NCBI GenBank assembly: GCA_963712815.1
Contig: CAVQJL010000012.1
Location: 682,001 to 746,000, forward strand
Length of the DNA stretch: 64,000 nucleotides
Source: RPQJ01 sp963712815
GTDB lineage: Bacteria; Pseudomonadota; Gammaproteobacteria; Steroidobacterales; Steroidobacteraceae
Direction: 5' to 3'
Shown piece after piece: positions 27,453-36,920 of this stretch. How positions within the stretch are numbered: the stretch's first letter is position 1; every line of letters starts with the position of its first letter. The notes beneath the pieces were generated by a model. The model saw only the letters and a list, made by a program, of their open reading frames with translations. It was not told the DNA's origin and ran no database searches. The position numbers were made by a program, and so were the translations under genes.

Positions 27453-28948
27453 CGTCGCGAACCCCGTCCGGACGCTTGCCCCGCCAGGGCGGCCCCAGCG
27501 AGGCGGGCCGCGAAGTCCTCCACCAGCGCGAGCCCGGGGAGACCGGCCGTCGCGGATGGCGGGATCGCGCCGGCGCCAAAGAAAGCCCCGGCCAACGCGC
27601 CCGTGAGCGCACCGGCGAGCGCCGGGTCGCGGCTCAGGCCGAGCGCGCGTTGCACGGCGCCCGGCACGTCGGCCGACTGCAGCACCGCGGAACGGACGAT
27701 GGCGATCGCATTCACTACGTCCGCGTGTCCGCGGTTCTTCACCTCGCCCGCCGGCGTGCTGGCCGCGGCCACGATCTCGGGCCGCAGCGGTCGCGCCGAC
27801 CACAAGCCGGCCACCGGTTCGTACAGCTCGCCGAGCACGGCCTTGGGCTCGGCGCCGTCGAGCGCCCCGAGCAGCAGGGCGGCGAGGTAGCGACAGGCAT
27901 CGAGCACCACCGGTGACTGGTGCGTGGTGCGCGAGCACTCGCTCGCCAGGGCGACCGCGGCAGCCGGGTCACGCGGGGCGAAGGCCACGGCACTCACCAC
28001 CCGCGGCAGGCTGGCCGTGGTCCGGTCGCGTGGATCGTGCGACCCCGCCATCGGCAGGCTGCGCCACTGGTAGGTGGCGAGCGCGCGCGCCACGTCGGGC
28101 GTCGGACGGCCGGGCTGGCCGCGGGCTGACAGGTAACCCTCGCGCTGCCAGCGCAGGTAGCGCTCCATCTGGTCGCGGGCGTCGCAGCTGCCGAGCTCGA
28201 GCAGGCTCTCCGCGAGGCACAGGGACAGCGCCGTGTGCTGCGTCCAGCCGCCGGTCGGCGGACGCCTGAGCGCGCGGCCCTCCCCCGCCGCATCGCCCAC
28301 TGCGAGCCCTAGCAGCGCGCCACGGATGCGGTCTGCCATCGACGGGGCGGGCGCCACGCGTGCGGAGACGACTGGCTCCGGACGCGGCACGGCGGGCCTG
28401 GGTGACCAGTTGCGAATGAACTCGGCCTGCTCCGCAGTCTCGGGCACGACTGGCCAGGTGAGGGACTGCTCCGACTGTCGCCACAGCACCTGCAGGCGCT
28501 CGAGCGGGTCGCCCGTGACGACCGGGCGGCTCGCAATCCAGCATCCTGCCGCCATCGCGCTGCGACCGATGCCGGCACGGCAATGCAGGTACACGACGTG
28601 ATCCGCGGCCAGCGCCTGGTCCACCGCCGCCAGCAGTCGCGTCATGGTGTCGCGCGCCGTCGGCACCGAGTGGTCGGGAATCGGCTCGCGCAGGTACTCG
28701 ATCCGCCGGCCCGCCGGCGTCGCAAAGGGCAGGAAGCTGTCGTAGCCCGGCACCTCGTTCGGCTCGGTCAGGTCCACGAAGCAGCTCACGCCGGCGCGCA
28801 GCAGGGAGCGCAGGCGTTCCATGGCTTCGGCCCGCGACTGCGAACCCGGGTGCTCGCCGACCAGGAACCGGCCGGGCACGACCCAGTAGCTCGTGGGCAG
28901 CGGCCGGGGCGGCGCCGTTCCGACTGGATCTGCGTTCGAGGGTCGCAT
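27449..28948 (-). CDS. Dual-specificity phosphatase fused to degenerate ADP-ribosylglycohydrolase fold
   Basis: 499 aa. Residues 20-180 form a cysteine phosphatase with the P-loop HCRAGIGRS (Cys at about 123, Arg at about 129) and an upstream Asp in REPIPDHSVP. Residues 205-495 look like the ADP-ribosylglycohydrolase fold (RIRGALLGLAVGDAAGEG, LSLCLAESLLELG, then GALTGALAGAFFGAGAIP). The two metal sites appear lost: the usual DDT of the first site reads TQHT, and the usual D-x-D-T of the second reads SRDPALA. So the phosphatase looks active and the second half looks like a pseudoenzyme. First gene of the four-gene cluster; a palindromic element lies just upstream. Confidence 0.78.
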   Translation of the reverse strand: MRPSNADPVGTAPPRPLPTSYWVVPGRFLVGEHPGSQSRAEAMERLRSLLRAGVSCFVDLTEPNEVPGYDSFLPFATPAGRRIEYLREPIPDHSVPTARDTMTRLLAAVDQALAADHVVYLHCRAGIGRSAMAAGCWIASRPVVTGDPLERLQVLWRQSEQSLTWPVVPETAEQAEFIRNWSPRPAVPRPEPVVSARVAPAPSMADRIRGALLGLAVGDAAGEGRALRRPPTGGWTQHTALSLCLAESLLELGSCDARDQMERYLRWQREGYLSARGQPGRPTPDVARALATYQWRSLPMAGSHDPRDRTTASLPRVVSAVAFAPRDPAAAVALASECSRTTHQSPVVLDACRYLAALLLGALDGAEPKAVLGELYEPVAGLWSARPLRPEIVAAASTPAGEVKNRGHADVVNAIAIVRSAVLQSADVPGAVQRALGLSRDPALAGALTGALAGAFFGAGAIPPSATAGLPGLALVEDFAARLAGAALAGQASGRGSRR

Positions 28949-29005
28949 CAGCGCATGATACGGCAGGACCACGAGCGCGGACTCGGATCGCGGCCACCCT
29001 CGGGT

Positions 29006-29112
29006 GCGGGCCCGGGGTGGACAATCCCCGGGTCGCCGTGAACCCATCCCTGGGGCTCCGGGCGCGGCATCCATGCCGCGCACGGCCCGGGGAATGTCCA
29101 CCCCGGGCCCGC
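29006..29112. repeat. Palindromic element A: 53-bp core between 27-bp inverted arms
   Basis: Arms 29006-29032 and 29086-29112 are inverted copies with one mismatch. The core between them (29033-29085, exactly 53 bp) starts TCGCCGTGAACCCATCCCTG and contains its own hairpin (GCGCGGCAT, CC, ATGCCGCGC at 29062-29081). The core is a diverged relative of the cores of elements B and C near 58.7-58.9 kb, while the arms are unrelated to theirs. There is no T-run, so it is not a classic terminator. It lies between ttcA and the phosphatase-fusion gene, transcribed in the same direction. Confidence 0.85.
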
Positions 29113-29115
29113 GCC

Positions 29116-29982
29116 TCAGCCTGGCGACTCCCAGGGTTCTGCATCTGGCGCCTCGGCAGCATCGAACGCGGCCGCGGCCACTCGCAGCCGGTCGAGCCCG
29201 GCAAAGTCGAACGCTGTCGTGTCGGCGAGATGAGAGGGGCTTACGTTGCGCAGCGCGGAGAAGATCGTCTCGGTGCGGCCCGGATATTCGCGCTCCCAGT
29301 CCGCGAGCATCTTCTTCACCGCGACGCGCTGCAGGTTGTCCTGCGAACCGCAGAGACGGCAGGGGATGATCGGGAACTGCCGAGCCCGCGCGTAGCGCTC
29401 GATCTCCTGCTCGGGGACGTAGGCGAGCGGACGGATGACGACGTGACGACCGTCCTCCGACAGCAGCTTCGGCGGCATGGCCTTCAGGCGGCCGCCGAAG
29501 AACAGGTTCAGGAACAGCGTCTCGACGATGTCGTCGCGGTGATGGCCGAGCGCGATCCTGGTGATGCCGTTCTCCGCGGCGTACCGGTAGAGGCGGCCGC
29601 GCCGCAGGCGCGAGCACAGCCCGCACATCGTGCGGCCCTCGGGGACGACCCGCTTGACCACGCTGTAGGTGTCCTGCTCGAGGATCTCGTGAGGCACGCC
29701 GAGCGCCGCGAGGTACTCCGGCAGCACGTGGGCGGGAAAGCCCGGCTGCTTCTGGTCGAGGTTGACGGCGACGAGGTCGAACCTCACGGGCGCGCTGCGC
29801 TGCAGGGACAGCAGAACGTCGAGCAGCGTGTAGGAGTCCTTGCCGCCCGACAGGCACACCATCACGCGGTCGCCCTCGGCGATCATCCCGTAGTCGTCGA
29901 TCGCCTTGCCCGCAAGGCCCCGCAATCGGGCCTGCAACCGCCGGAACGTGCTCGAGGTGCGCCCGGGCGCGCGACTGGGCAC
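29116..29982 (-). CDS. ttcA: tRNA 2-thiocytidine(32) synthetase TtcA
   Basis: 288 aa. PP-loop SGGKDSYTLLD binds ATP; the catalytic and cluster-binding Cys are in MCGLCSRLRRG and a later PCRLCGSQ. It thiolates cytidine 32 in a set of tRNAs. The start is uncertain: GTG at 29982 is chosen because earlier codons lie at the end of the M32 gene; TTG at 29991 is an alternative. The end of the protein has an Ala/Asp-rich tail beyond the family core. Last gene before palindromic element A. Confidence 0.93.
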   Translation of the reverse strand: MPSRAPGRTSSTFRRLQARLRGLAGKAIDDYGMIAEGDRVMVCLSGGKDSYTLLDVLLSLQRSAPVRFDLVAVNLDQKQPGFPAHVLPEYLAALGVPHEILEQDTYSVVKRVVPEGRTMCGLCSRLRRGRLYRYAAENGITRIALGHHRDDIVETLFLNLFFGGRLKAMPPKLLSEDGRHVVIRPLAYVPEQEIERYARARQFPIIPCRLCGSQDNLQRVAVKKMLADWEREYPGRTETIFSALRNVSPSHLADTTAFDFAGLDRLRVAAAAFDAAEAPDAEPWESPG

Positions 29983-29993
29983 CGCGTTCAAGC

Positions 29994-31496
29994 TCAGCCG
30001 ACCTCGTCGAGGTACTTGCCCTCGGCGTAGCGCAGCCACGGCGCGGCGGACAGCGGCCGGCTGGTGGCATTGGCGATGAGCTCCTGCGAGCTCAGGCTCG
30101 CCCCCACGCTGTGCACGTTCTCGCGCAGCCAGCAGATCAGCGGACCGAAGCGGCCGGCCGCGATCTCGTCGTCGAGCTCCGGCAGGTCGTTGCGCAGCGT
30201 CTCGTAGAACTGGCCGGCGATGAGGCCGCCGAGCGCATAGGACGGAAAGTAGCCGAAGGAGCCGACCGCCCAGTGCACGTCCTGCAGGCAGCCGTCCGCG
30301 TCGTTGGCCGGCCGCAACCCGAGCCGTGCCTCGAGGCCCTCGCTCCAGGCGGCGGGCAGGTCACGCACGGGCAGCGTGCCGTCGAGGATCCGCTTCTCCA
30401 TCTCGAAGCGCAGCATGATGTGCACGGGGTACGTGAGCTCGTCGGCATCGACGCGGATCGCGCCGCGGCGCACGCGCGTCAACGTGTGGTAGAGGTTGTC
30501 CACCTCCCACTCGGGCCCGCTGACGCCGAAGTGCTTCTCGAGCAGCGGACGAAGGTAGGCGAGGAACGGACGGCTGCGGCCGACGATCATCTCGAGCAGC
30601 AGCGACTGGCTCTCCTCGAGCGCCATGCCGCGGTCGCGGCCGACCGGCTGGTCGCGCCATGTCTCGGGCAGCCCGAGGTCGTACAGCGCCTGCCCGGTCT
30701 CGTGCAGCACGCCCATCAGCCCCGTAAAGGGTTCCTGCGGCACGAAGCGGGTCGTGACGCGCACGTCGCCGCTCACGCCCTCCGTGAACGGGTGGTCGCT
30801 TTCATCGAGGCGGCCGCGGTCGAAGGGGAAGCCGAGCGCGCGCATCACCTCGACGGCGAGCGAGCGTTGCTTCGAGCTGCCGACCTTGCCCCGGATCGGC
30901 AGCGGCGGTCGTTCGGACTGCAGCTCGATCGCGTCGCGGATGAGCCCGGGCAGGCGCTGCGACACCACCCGGAACAGCTGGTCGATCTCGGCGCTCAGGA
31001 AGCCCGGGCTGAAGCCGTCGATCAGGGCGTCGTAGGGCTCGAGCCCGAGCGCCTGCGACAGCACCTGCGCCTTGTCGCGCGTGAGCGCGACGACTTCCTC
31101 CAGGTGCGGTGCGAACAGCGCGAAATTCGACTCCTGCTTGGCCTCGAGCCAGCGCACCTCGGCGACCGCCGTGGCGCGCGCGATCCGCATCACGAGCGAC
31201 AGCGGCGTGGCGATCGCGCGGTCGCGCTCGCGGCGCATCTCGCGCAGGTTCGCGCGCTGCCAGTCCTCGAGCTGGGCCTCATTGGCATCGGCACGCTCGA
31301 GCAGCCGCGAGACGCGTGGCGAGGTGAGCAGGGCGTGGCACTCCGACTCGAGCGCGGCGAGCTGCTCACCCCGGACGCTCGCGCTGCCGCGGGGCATCAT
31401 CACGGCCGCGTCCCATCGCAACAGGCTGGCCGCGCCGCGGAACGCGTGAAGGCGACGGAACTCCTGTTCGAGCTGCTGATAGGGGGACAGGGCCAT
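29994..31496 (-). CDS. M32 family carboxypeptidase homologue with altered metal site
   Basis: 500 aa, the full M32 length. The family stretches are present (DRAIATPLSLVMRIARATAVAEVRW, FTEGVSGDVRVTTRF, HWAVGSFGYFPSYALG). The zinc motif, normally HExxH, reads HETGQ at residues 265-269, and the downstream HES motif reads EES with the ligand Glu kept at 295. Thus one of the two His ligands is replaced by Gln. Either metal binding and activity are changed or lost, or the branch uses Gln as a ligand. The ATG lies 14 nt after the RND permease stop, so co-transcription is likely. Confidence 0.85.
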   Translation of the reverse strand: MALSPYQQLEQEFRRLHAFRGAASLLRWDAAVMMPRGSASVRGEQLAALESECHALLTSPRVSRLLERADANEAQLEDWQRANLREMRRERDRAIATPLSLVMRIARATAVAEVRWLEAKQESNFALFAPHLEEVVALTRDKAQVLSQALGLEPYDALIDGFSPGFLSAEIDQLFRVVSQRLPGLIRDAIELQSERPPLPIRGKVGSSKQRSLAVEVMRALGFPFDRGRLDESDHPFTEGVSGDVRVTTRFVPQEPFTGLMGVLHETGQALYDLGLPETWRDQPVGRDRGMALEESQSLLLEMIVGRSRPFLAYLRPLLEKHFGVSGPEWEVDNLYHTLTRVRRGAIRVDADELTYPVHIMLRFEMEKRILDGTLPVRDLPAAWSEGLEARLGLRPANDADGCLQDVHWAVGSFGYFPSYALGGLIAGQFYETLRNDLPELDDEIAAGRFGPLICWLRENVHSVGASLSSQELIANATSRPLSAAPWLRYAEGKYLDEVG

Positions 31497-31510
31497 GGTC
31501 GCTCTCCCGC

Positions 31511-34500
31511 TCAGTCGGCGGCCGCCGCCTTGCGGGACATCGCGGCGCGCAGGCTCTCGAGGCGCTGCGAGACCGCCATCGGCGAGGACGTGTTGCGCGC
31601 CACCAGCGTATACACGGCCGGCACGACGGCCAGGGTCAGCACGACGGAGATCATCACGCCGTAGAAGACCACGACGCCGATCGACTGCCGGCTCTCGGCG
31701 CCCGCCCCGCTCGCGAGCATCAGCGGCAGCGCCCCGAATGCCGTGCACAGGCTGGTCATCAGGACCGGACGCAGGCGGATGGCGGCGGCTTCGATCACCG
31801 CTTCCCGATACTCGATGCCGCGGTCGCGCAGCTGGTTCGCGAACTCGACGATCAGGATGCCGTTCTTCGCGGCGAGGCCCACCAGCATGATCGCGGCGAT
31901 CTGGCTGAAGACGTTGATCGACATGCCGTACATCCACAGGCCGAGCAGCGCGCCGATGACCGCGAGCGGCACGGTGGTCATGATCACGAACGGGTGCAGG
32001 AAGCTCTCGAACTGCGCCGCGAGCACCAGGAACACCACCACCAGCGCCAGCAGGAACACGAGGTAGAGCTGCCCGCCCGAGTTCTTGAATTCACGGGACT
32101 CGCCGTCGAAATTCAACCGCGCGGCGGGCGGCAATTCCGTCTCGACGACCTGCTCGACGAAATCGAGCGCCTCGCCGAGCGGATACCCGGGGGTGAGCGC
32201 CGCGCTGATCGTGATGGCACGCAGCCGGTCGAAGCGGTTGAGGCGGGTCGGGCCCGCGTCCTCGGTGAGCCGCACCAGGTTCGACAGCGGGAGGAGCTGG
32301 CCCGTGCGGTCGGAGCGCACGTAAAGGTTGTCGAGGTCGGAGGGCGTCGAGCGGTCCTCTGCCCGTCCCTGCAGGATGACGTTGTACTCGCGGTCGCGGT
32401 CCACGAACGTGGTCACGATCCGCGAGCCGAGCACGGTCTCGAGCGTACGGCCGACGGTCTGCAGCGACACGCCGAGGTCGGCGGCCCGGTCGCGGTCCAC
32501 GGCAACCCGCACCTGCGGCTTGCGCTCCTCGTAGTTCGACTGCACGTTGGTGAGACCGGGATTCTCCTGCATGCGCTCCATCACGATGTCGCGCCACTGC
32601 ACGAGGTCGGCGTACTCCGTGCCGCCGATCACGACCTGCACCGGCGAACCGCCGCCACGCACCCAGCCGCCCGGCGTGCCCACGAACCCGCGCACGCCCG
32701 GGATCTGGTTGAGCTGCATCCGCACCGCCTGCGCGATCTGGTCCGCGCTGCGCTCGCGCTCCCCCCAGGGGGCGAGCACCACGAAGCCGCGCGCCTGGTT
32801 GACCTCGCTCGCCCCGCCGAAGCCGCCCGGGATACGGATGTTGGAGCGCACCACCTCGCCGCCCTCGACCTCGCGAAGCAGGATCTCCTCGGCCAGGCGG
32901 GCGTGGCGGTCCATGTAGTCGAGCGATGCGCCCTCGGGGCCGGTCATGCCGATGAACATCATGCCGCGATCCTCGGAAGGCGTCAGCTCGCTCGGCAGCG
33001 CACGGAACAGCAGCGTCGCAACCGCCATGGCCGCAAAGGTCGCACCGATCACCAGCCAGGGCCGCTTCATCAGCCGCCGCAGCAACTGGTCATACGCGGT
33101 GGAAAGACGGTGGAAGAACGCGTCCACGGAGTTCGACAGCCACGAGCGCGTCGCTCCGCCGGCCAGGAGCTTCGAGCTCAGCATCGGCGTGAGCGTCAGC
33201 GCCACCAGCGAGGAAAACGCCACGGCGGCCGCCACGGTGATGCCGAACTCCCGGAACAGCTTGCCGACGTTGCCCTGCAGGAAGGAGATCGGCACGAACA
33301 CGGCGATCAGTACCAGCGTGGTCGCGATCACCGCAAAACCGATCTCGCGGCTGCCGTCCACGGCCGCGACCAGCGGGGGCTCGCCCTCCTCCATGCGGCG
33401 ATAGATGTTCTCGAGCACGATGATGGAGTCGTCCACCACCAGACCGATGGCGAGCACCAGTCCGAGCAGCGTCAGCACGTTGATCGAGAAGCCGAACCAC
33501 GACATCACCATGAACGCGGCGATGATGGACACCGGTATGGTGAATGCGGGGATCAGCGTCGCGCGCAGGTTGCCAAGGAACAGGTAGATCACGAGCAGGA
33601 CGAGCAGCATCGAGATCGCGAGCGCGAGCACCACCTCCTTCATCGACTCGCGGATGAACAGCGCGCGGTCGTAGTTCACCTCGAGCACCGTGCCGGGCGG
33701 CAGCTGCGACTTCAGCCGCTCCATCTCGGCGCGCACGGCCGAGGCGACCTCGAGCGTGTTGGCCTTCGAGATCTGCTCGACGCCGATGCTGATCCCGGGC
33801 ACGCCGTTCGAACGCGAAATCGTGCGATCGTTCTCGGCGGCCAGCCGCACGTCGGCGACCTCGCGCATCCGCACCAGGTAGCCGTCCGCGCCGCGACCTA
33901 TCACCAGCTCGCGGAAGTCGTTCTCCGTGTTGAGCCCGGTCTCGGTACGAAGCGTGAGTTCGCGCTGCGCGGACTCGAGCCGTCCGGCGGGCAGTTGCAC
34001 GTTCTCGCGACGCAACGCGTTCTCGATGTCCGTGACGGTGAGCTGCCGGGCCGCGAGCGCCTCGCGATCGATCCACACGCGCATCGCGTATCGGCGCGCC
34101 CCGCCGAAACGCACCCGGGCGACGCCCGGCAGCACGCCGAGGCGCTCGGCGATCACCCGCTCGGCGTAGTCGGTGAGCTCGAGCACGTCGAGCGTGCTGC
34201 TCGACAGGTTCAGCCAGATGACCGGGTCGGCGTTGAAGTCCACCTTGCCGATCTCGGGCGGATCCGCCTCCGGGGGCAGGTTCGCGGCGACTCGCGATAC
34301 CCGGTCGCGCACGTCGTTGGCGGCCTCGTCCACGTCCCGTTCCGGCATGAATTCGAGGTTGATGCTCGAACGTCCGTCCACGCTCTGCGAGGTGATCTTG
34401 GTGACGCCCTCGATGCCGGAGACGCGATCCTCGATGATCTGGGTGATCTTGGTCTCGACCACGTCGGCGGCCGCGCCGCGGTAGGTCGTCTCGATGGACA

Positions 34501-34633
34501 CCACAGGCGACTCGATCTCGGGCAGCTCGCGCACCGACAGCCGCGAGAACGCGAGCAGCCCAAGGATGATGAGCAGCAGGCTCACTACGGTCGCGAAGAC
34601 CGGCCGCTTGACCGAGATCTCGGAGATTTTCAT
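31511..34633 (-). CDS. RND efflux pump permease (AcrB-like)
   Basis: 1040 aa, the standard size. Twelve transmembrane segments in two halves with two large periplasmic loops. The proton-relay Asp pair is in LAIGLVVDDSIIVLENIYRR (TM4). The start MKISEISVKRPVFATVVSLL is typical of the HAE-1 type. It exports hydrophobic drugs or bile-like compounds through a TolC-type channel; no outer-membrane partner is in the window. The ATG overlaps the adaptor stop by 4 nt (ATGA). Confidence 0.95.
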   Translation of the reverse strand: MKISEISVKRPVFATVVSLLLIILGLLAFSRLSVRELPEIESPVVSIETTYRGAAADVVETKITQIIEDRVSGIEGVTKITSQSVDGRSSINLEFMPERDVDEAANDVRDRVSRVAANLPPEADPPEIGKVDFNADPVIWLNLSSSTLDVLELTDYAERVIAERLGVLPGVARVRFGGARRYAMRVWIDREALAARQLTVTDIENALRRENVQLPAGRLESAQRELTLRTETGLNTENDFRELVIGRGADGYLVRMREVADVRLAAENDRTISRSNGVPGISIGVEQISKANTLEVASAVRAEMERLKSQLPPGTVLEVNYDRALFIRESMKEVVLALAISMLLVLLVIYLFLGNLRATLIPAFTIPVSIIAAFMVMSWFGFSINVLTLLGLVLAIGLVVDDSIIVLENIYRRMEEGEPPLVAAVDGSREIGFAVIATTLVLIAVFVPISFLQGNVGKLFREFGITVAAAVAFSSLVALTLTPMLSSKLLAGGATRSWLSNSVDAFFHRLSTAYDQLLRRLMKRPWLVIGATFAAMAVATLLFRALPSELTPSEDRGMMFIGMTGPEGASLDYMDRHARLAEEILLREVEGGEVVRSNIRIPGGFGGASEVNQARGFVVLAPWGERERSADQIAQAVRMQLNQIPGVRGFVGTPGGWVRGGGSPVQVVIGGTEYADLVQWRDIVMERMQENPGLTNVQSNYEERKPQVRVAVDRDRAADLGVSLQTVGRTLETVLGSRIVTTFVDRDREYNVILQGRAEDRSTPSDLDNLYVRSDRTGQLLPLSNLVRLTEDAGPTRLNRFDRLRAITISAALTPGYPLGEALDFVEQVVETELPPAARLNFDGESREFKNSGGQLYLVFLLALVVVFLVLAAQFESFLHPFVIMTTVPLAVIGALLGLWMYGMSINVFSQIAAIMLVGLAAKNGILIVEFANQLRDRGIEYREAVIEAAAIRLRPVLMTSLCTAFGALPLMLASGAGAESRQSIGVVVFYGVMISVVLTLAVVPAVYTLVARNTSSPMAVSQRLESLRAAMSRKAAAAD

Positions 34634-35820
34634 GCCGCGGCTCCCGTCGCGGACGCGGGCGGCGCGCCCTGGAGCCGCACCGGGGCGCCGTCGCGCAGCT
34701 TCTGCGTGCCTTCCGTCACCACGAGTTCGCCCTCGGCGAGTCCGTCGAGGATCTGCACGTCGCCCACGCGTCGCTCCCCGATGCGCACCAGGCGCTTCTC
34801 GGCCACGCCGTCGGCGACCACGAACACGAACACGTCGCCCTGCTCGGGCACGAGCGCCTGCTCGGGAACCATCAGCGCGTCCACCGCGCCGCGCGACAAC
34901 CGCACCGTGAGGAACATGCCGGGCTTGAGCAGCCCCTGCGGGTTCGGCAACAGGGCACGCACCGTCACCGAGCGCGTCGCCGGGTCGACGCGCGAATCGA
35001 TGCTGGAGACGCGCCCGCCGAAGCTGGCGTCCGGGTAGGCGACGCTGCGCGCCGCGATCTCGAGCCCGGGGGTCACCACGGACAGGAACGTTTCCGGGAT
35101 GGTGAAATCGAGCTTGATGGTGCTGGTGTCGTCGAGCGTGGTGATCACCGTGCCGGGGCTGATGAGGCTGCCCACGCTCACCCGCCGAAGCCCGATACGG
35201 CCGTCGAAGGGCGCCCGGATGACGGTGTCGCCGACCCGTGAGCGGGCGGATGTGACCCGCGCCTCGTTCGCCTTGAAGGTCGCCTCGATCTGCTCGAGTT
35301 GCTGATCGGACAGCACCTTGGTCGTGTTCAGTTCCTGCGAGCGCTGGAACTGGCTGCGGCTCTCCGCCAGCGCCGCCTCGGCAACCGCAAGGTCGGCGCG
35401 CGACTGTGCGCCGTCGAGTTCCACCAGCACTTCTCCGCTACGGACCTGCTGCCCTTCCGTGAATCGCACTGCCGTCACCTGGTTGGCAACCTTGGCGGTG
35501 ATGTCTACGGCCTCGTTGGCGCCGGCGGTGCCGAGTGCCTCGAGTTCGAACGAAAGGCGCTCCGAGCGCACCGGCGCCGTGACCACGGCGACCGGTGGCA
35601 TGCCCGACCCGCCCGGCCCGGTGGCCCCGCCCGTGCCAGTAGCCGGACGCGAAGGCGGGCCGCCCCCGGGGCGCGCAGCGGCGGCGGGCCCGCCTTGCGG
35701 CGCGCCCATCTTCGCGGCTGGGTCACGCTTGGCGCGTTCCTCGCTCACGTGGGCATAAAAAACCATGAGCAGGGCGCCGGCGACGGCGCCGAGCAGCACC
35801 TTCTTGAGAGTGTCTGACAT
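34630..35820 (-). CDS. RND efflux periplasmic adaptor (MFP)
   Basis: 396 aa. N-terminal membrane anchor (LLGAVAGALLMVFYAHV), then a Gly/Pro-rich linker, a lipoyl half (VTAVRFTEGQQVRSGEVLVELD), a coiled-coil hairpin (AEAALAESRSQFQRSQEL to SARSRVGDT), a second lipoyl half (IRAPFDGRIGLRRVSVGS) and beta-barrel domains. It links the RND permease to the outer-membrane channel. First gene of the pump operon. On the minus strand a GATAAT -10-like box is at 35873-35868, and a short GC hairpin (CCGCGCC/GGCGCGG) lies in the leader. Confidence 0.93.
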   Translation of the reverse strand: MSDTLKKVLLGAVAGALLMVFYAHVSEERAKRDPAAKMGAPQGGPAAAARPGGGPPSRPATGTGGATGPGGSGMPPVAVVTAPVRSERLSFELEALGTAGANEAVDITAKVANQVTAVRFTEGQQVRSGEVLVELDGAQSRADLAVAEAALAESRSQFQRSQELNTTKVLSDQQLEQIEATFKANEARVTSARSRVGDTVIRAPFDGRIGLRRVSVGSLISPGTVITTLDDTSTIKLDFTIPETFLSVVTPGLEIAARSVAYPDASFGGRVSSIDSRVDPATRSVTVRALLPNPQGLLKPGMFLTVRLSRGAVDALMVPEQALVPEQGDVFVFVVADGVAEKRLVRIGERRVGDVQILDGLAEGELVVTEGTQKLRDGAPVRLQGAPPASATGAAA

Positions 35821-35963
35821 TCAGTAATCCCGCGCCGTCGGGCGCGGACCTGGGAAAAAGGATCGGGATTATCCCACCCATTCGCCTTGAACAGGCAACG
35901 GGATGCGCACGGCGGGCGGTGGCGGGGGACGCGCCGCGGCCACCTGCAGCGGCCCGAGCCGAC

Positions 35964-36905
35964 TCAGGGCTCCGGGTCGGAGCCCTCGGGCACGCCCTCG
36001 AACAGCACGGTGGACAGGTAGCGTTCGCCGGTGTCCGGCAGCATCGCGAGGATCACCGAGCCTTCGGGCGCGGACTCGGCCACCTTGAGGGCCGCCGCAA
36101 AGGTGCCGCCCGCCGAAATGCCGCAGAAAATGCCCTCGTTGCGGGCCAGGGAGCGCGAAGCCGCGATCGATTCCTCGTCAGTCACCGGGACGTTACGGTG
36201 CGGAACCGCGCGGTTCAGCACGCCGGGCACGAAATCGGGGGTCCAGCCCTGGATCTTGTGCGGCTTGAACTCCGCTCCGGCGAGCAGGGCCGCGCCGGCC
36301 GGCTCGGTGACGACGATCTCGACCTCGGGCCGGGCGAGCCGGATCATCTCGCCCGCTCCCGTGAGCGTGCCGCCGGTGCCCCAGCCGCTCACGAAGAAGT
36401 CGAGCCGCCTGCCGGCGAAGTCGCTGAGGATCTCGGGGCCGGTGGTCTGGCGGTGGTAAGCCGGGTTCGCGGGGTTCTCGAACTGCCGCGCGAGGAACCA
36501 GCCGTGCTGCCTGGCGAGTTCGGCGGCCTTGCGCACCATGCCCGAGCCGCGCTCGGCCGCGGGCGTCAGGATCACCTTCGCACCGAGCATACGCATGATC
36601 TTGCGCCGCTCGATCGAGAACGTCTCGACCATCACCGCGACGAATGGGTAGCCCTTGGCCGCGCAGACCATGGCCAGCGCAATGCCGGTATTACCCGAGG
36701 TGGCCTCGATAACCGTCTGGCCGGGCTTGAGTTCGCCACTGCGCTCGGCGTCCTCGATGATCGCGATCGCGAGACGGTCCTTGACGGAGGAGAGCGGATT
36801 GAAGAACTCGCACTTCACGTACATCGTGACGTGGCCGGGCGCGATACGGTTGACGCGCACGATCGGCGTGCGGCCGATGGTGTGCAGGATGCTGTCGTAG
36901 ATCAT
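35964..36905 (-). CDS. Cysteine synthase / PLP-dependent beta-replacing enzyme
   Basis: 313 aa, fold type II PLP enzyme. The PLP lysine is in SSVKDRLA (about 43), the substrate loop in EATSGNTGIALA, and the phosphate-binding GTGGTLTGAG near 177. It makes cysteine from O-acetylserine and sulfide; it resembles CysK in length, and CysM identity cannot be excluded. A run of eight G directly before the ATG serves as ribosome binding site. It follows the MaoC gene by 15 nt. Confidence 0.92.
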   Translation of the reverse strand: MIYDSILHTIGRTPIVRVNRIAPGHVTMYVKCEFFNPLSSVKDRLAIAIIEDAERSGELKPGQTVIEATSGNTGIALAMVCAAKGYPFVAVMVETFSIERRKIMRMLGAKVILTPAAERGSGMVRKAAELARQHGWFLARQFENPANPAYHRQTTGPEILSDFAGRRLDFFVSGWGTGGTLTGAGEMIRLARPEVEIVVTEPAGAALLAGAEFKPHKIQGWTPDFVPGVLNRAVPHRNVPVTDEESIAASRSLARNEGIFCGISAGGTFAAALKVAESAPEGSVILAMLPDTGERYLSTVLFEGVPEGSDPEP

Positions 36906-36920
36906 CGGTTCCCCCCCCGG

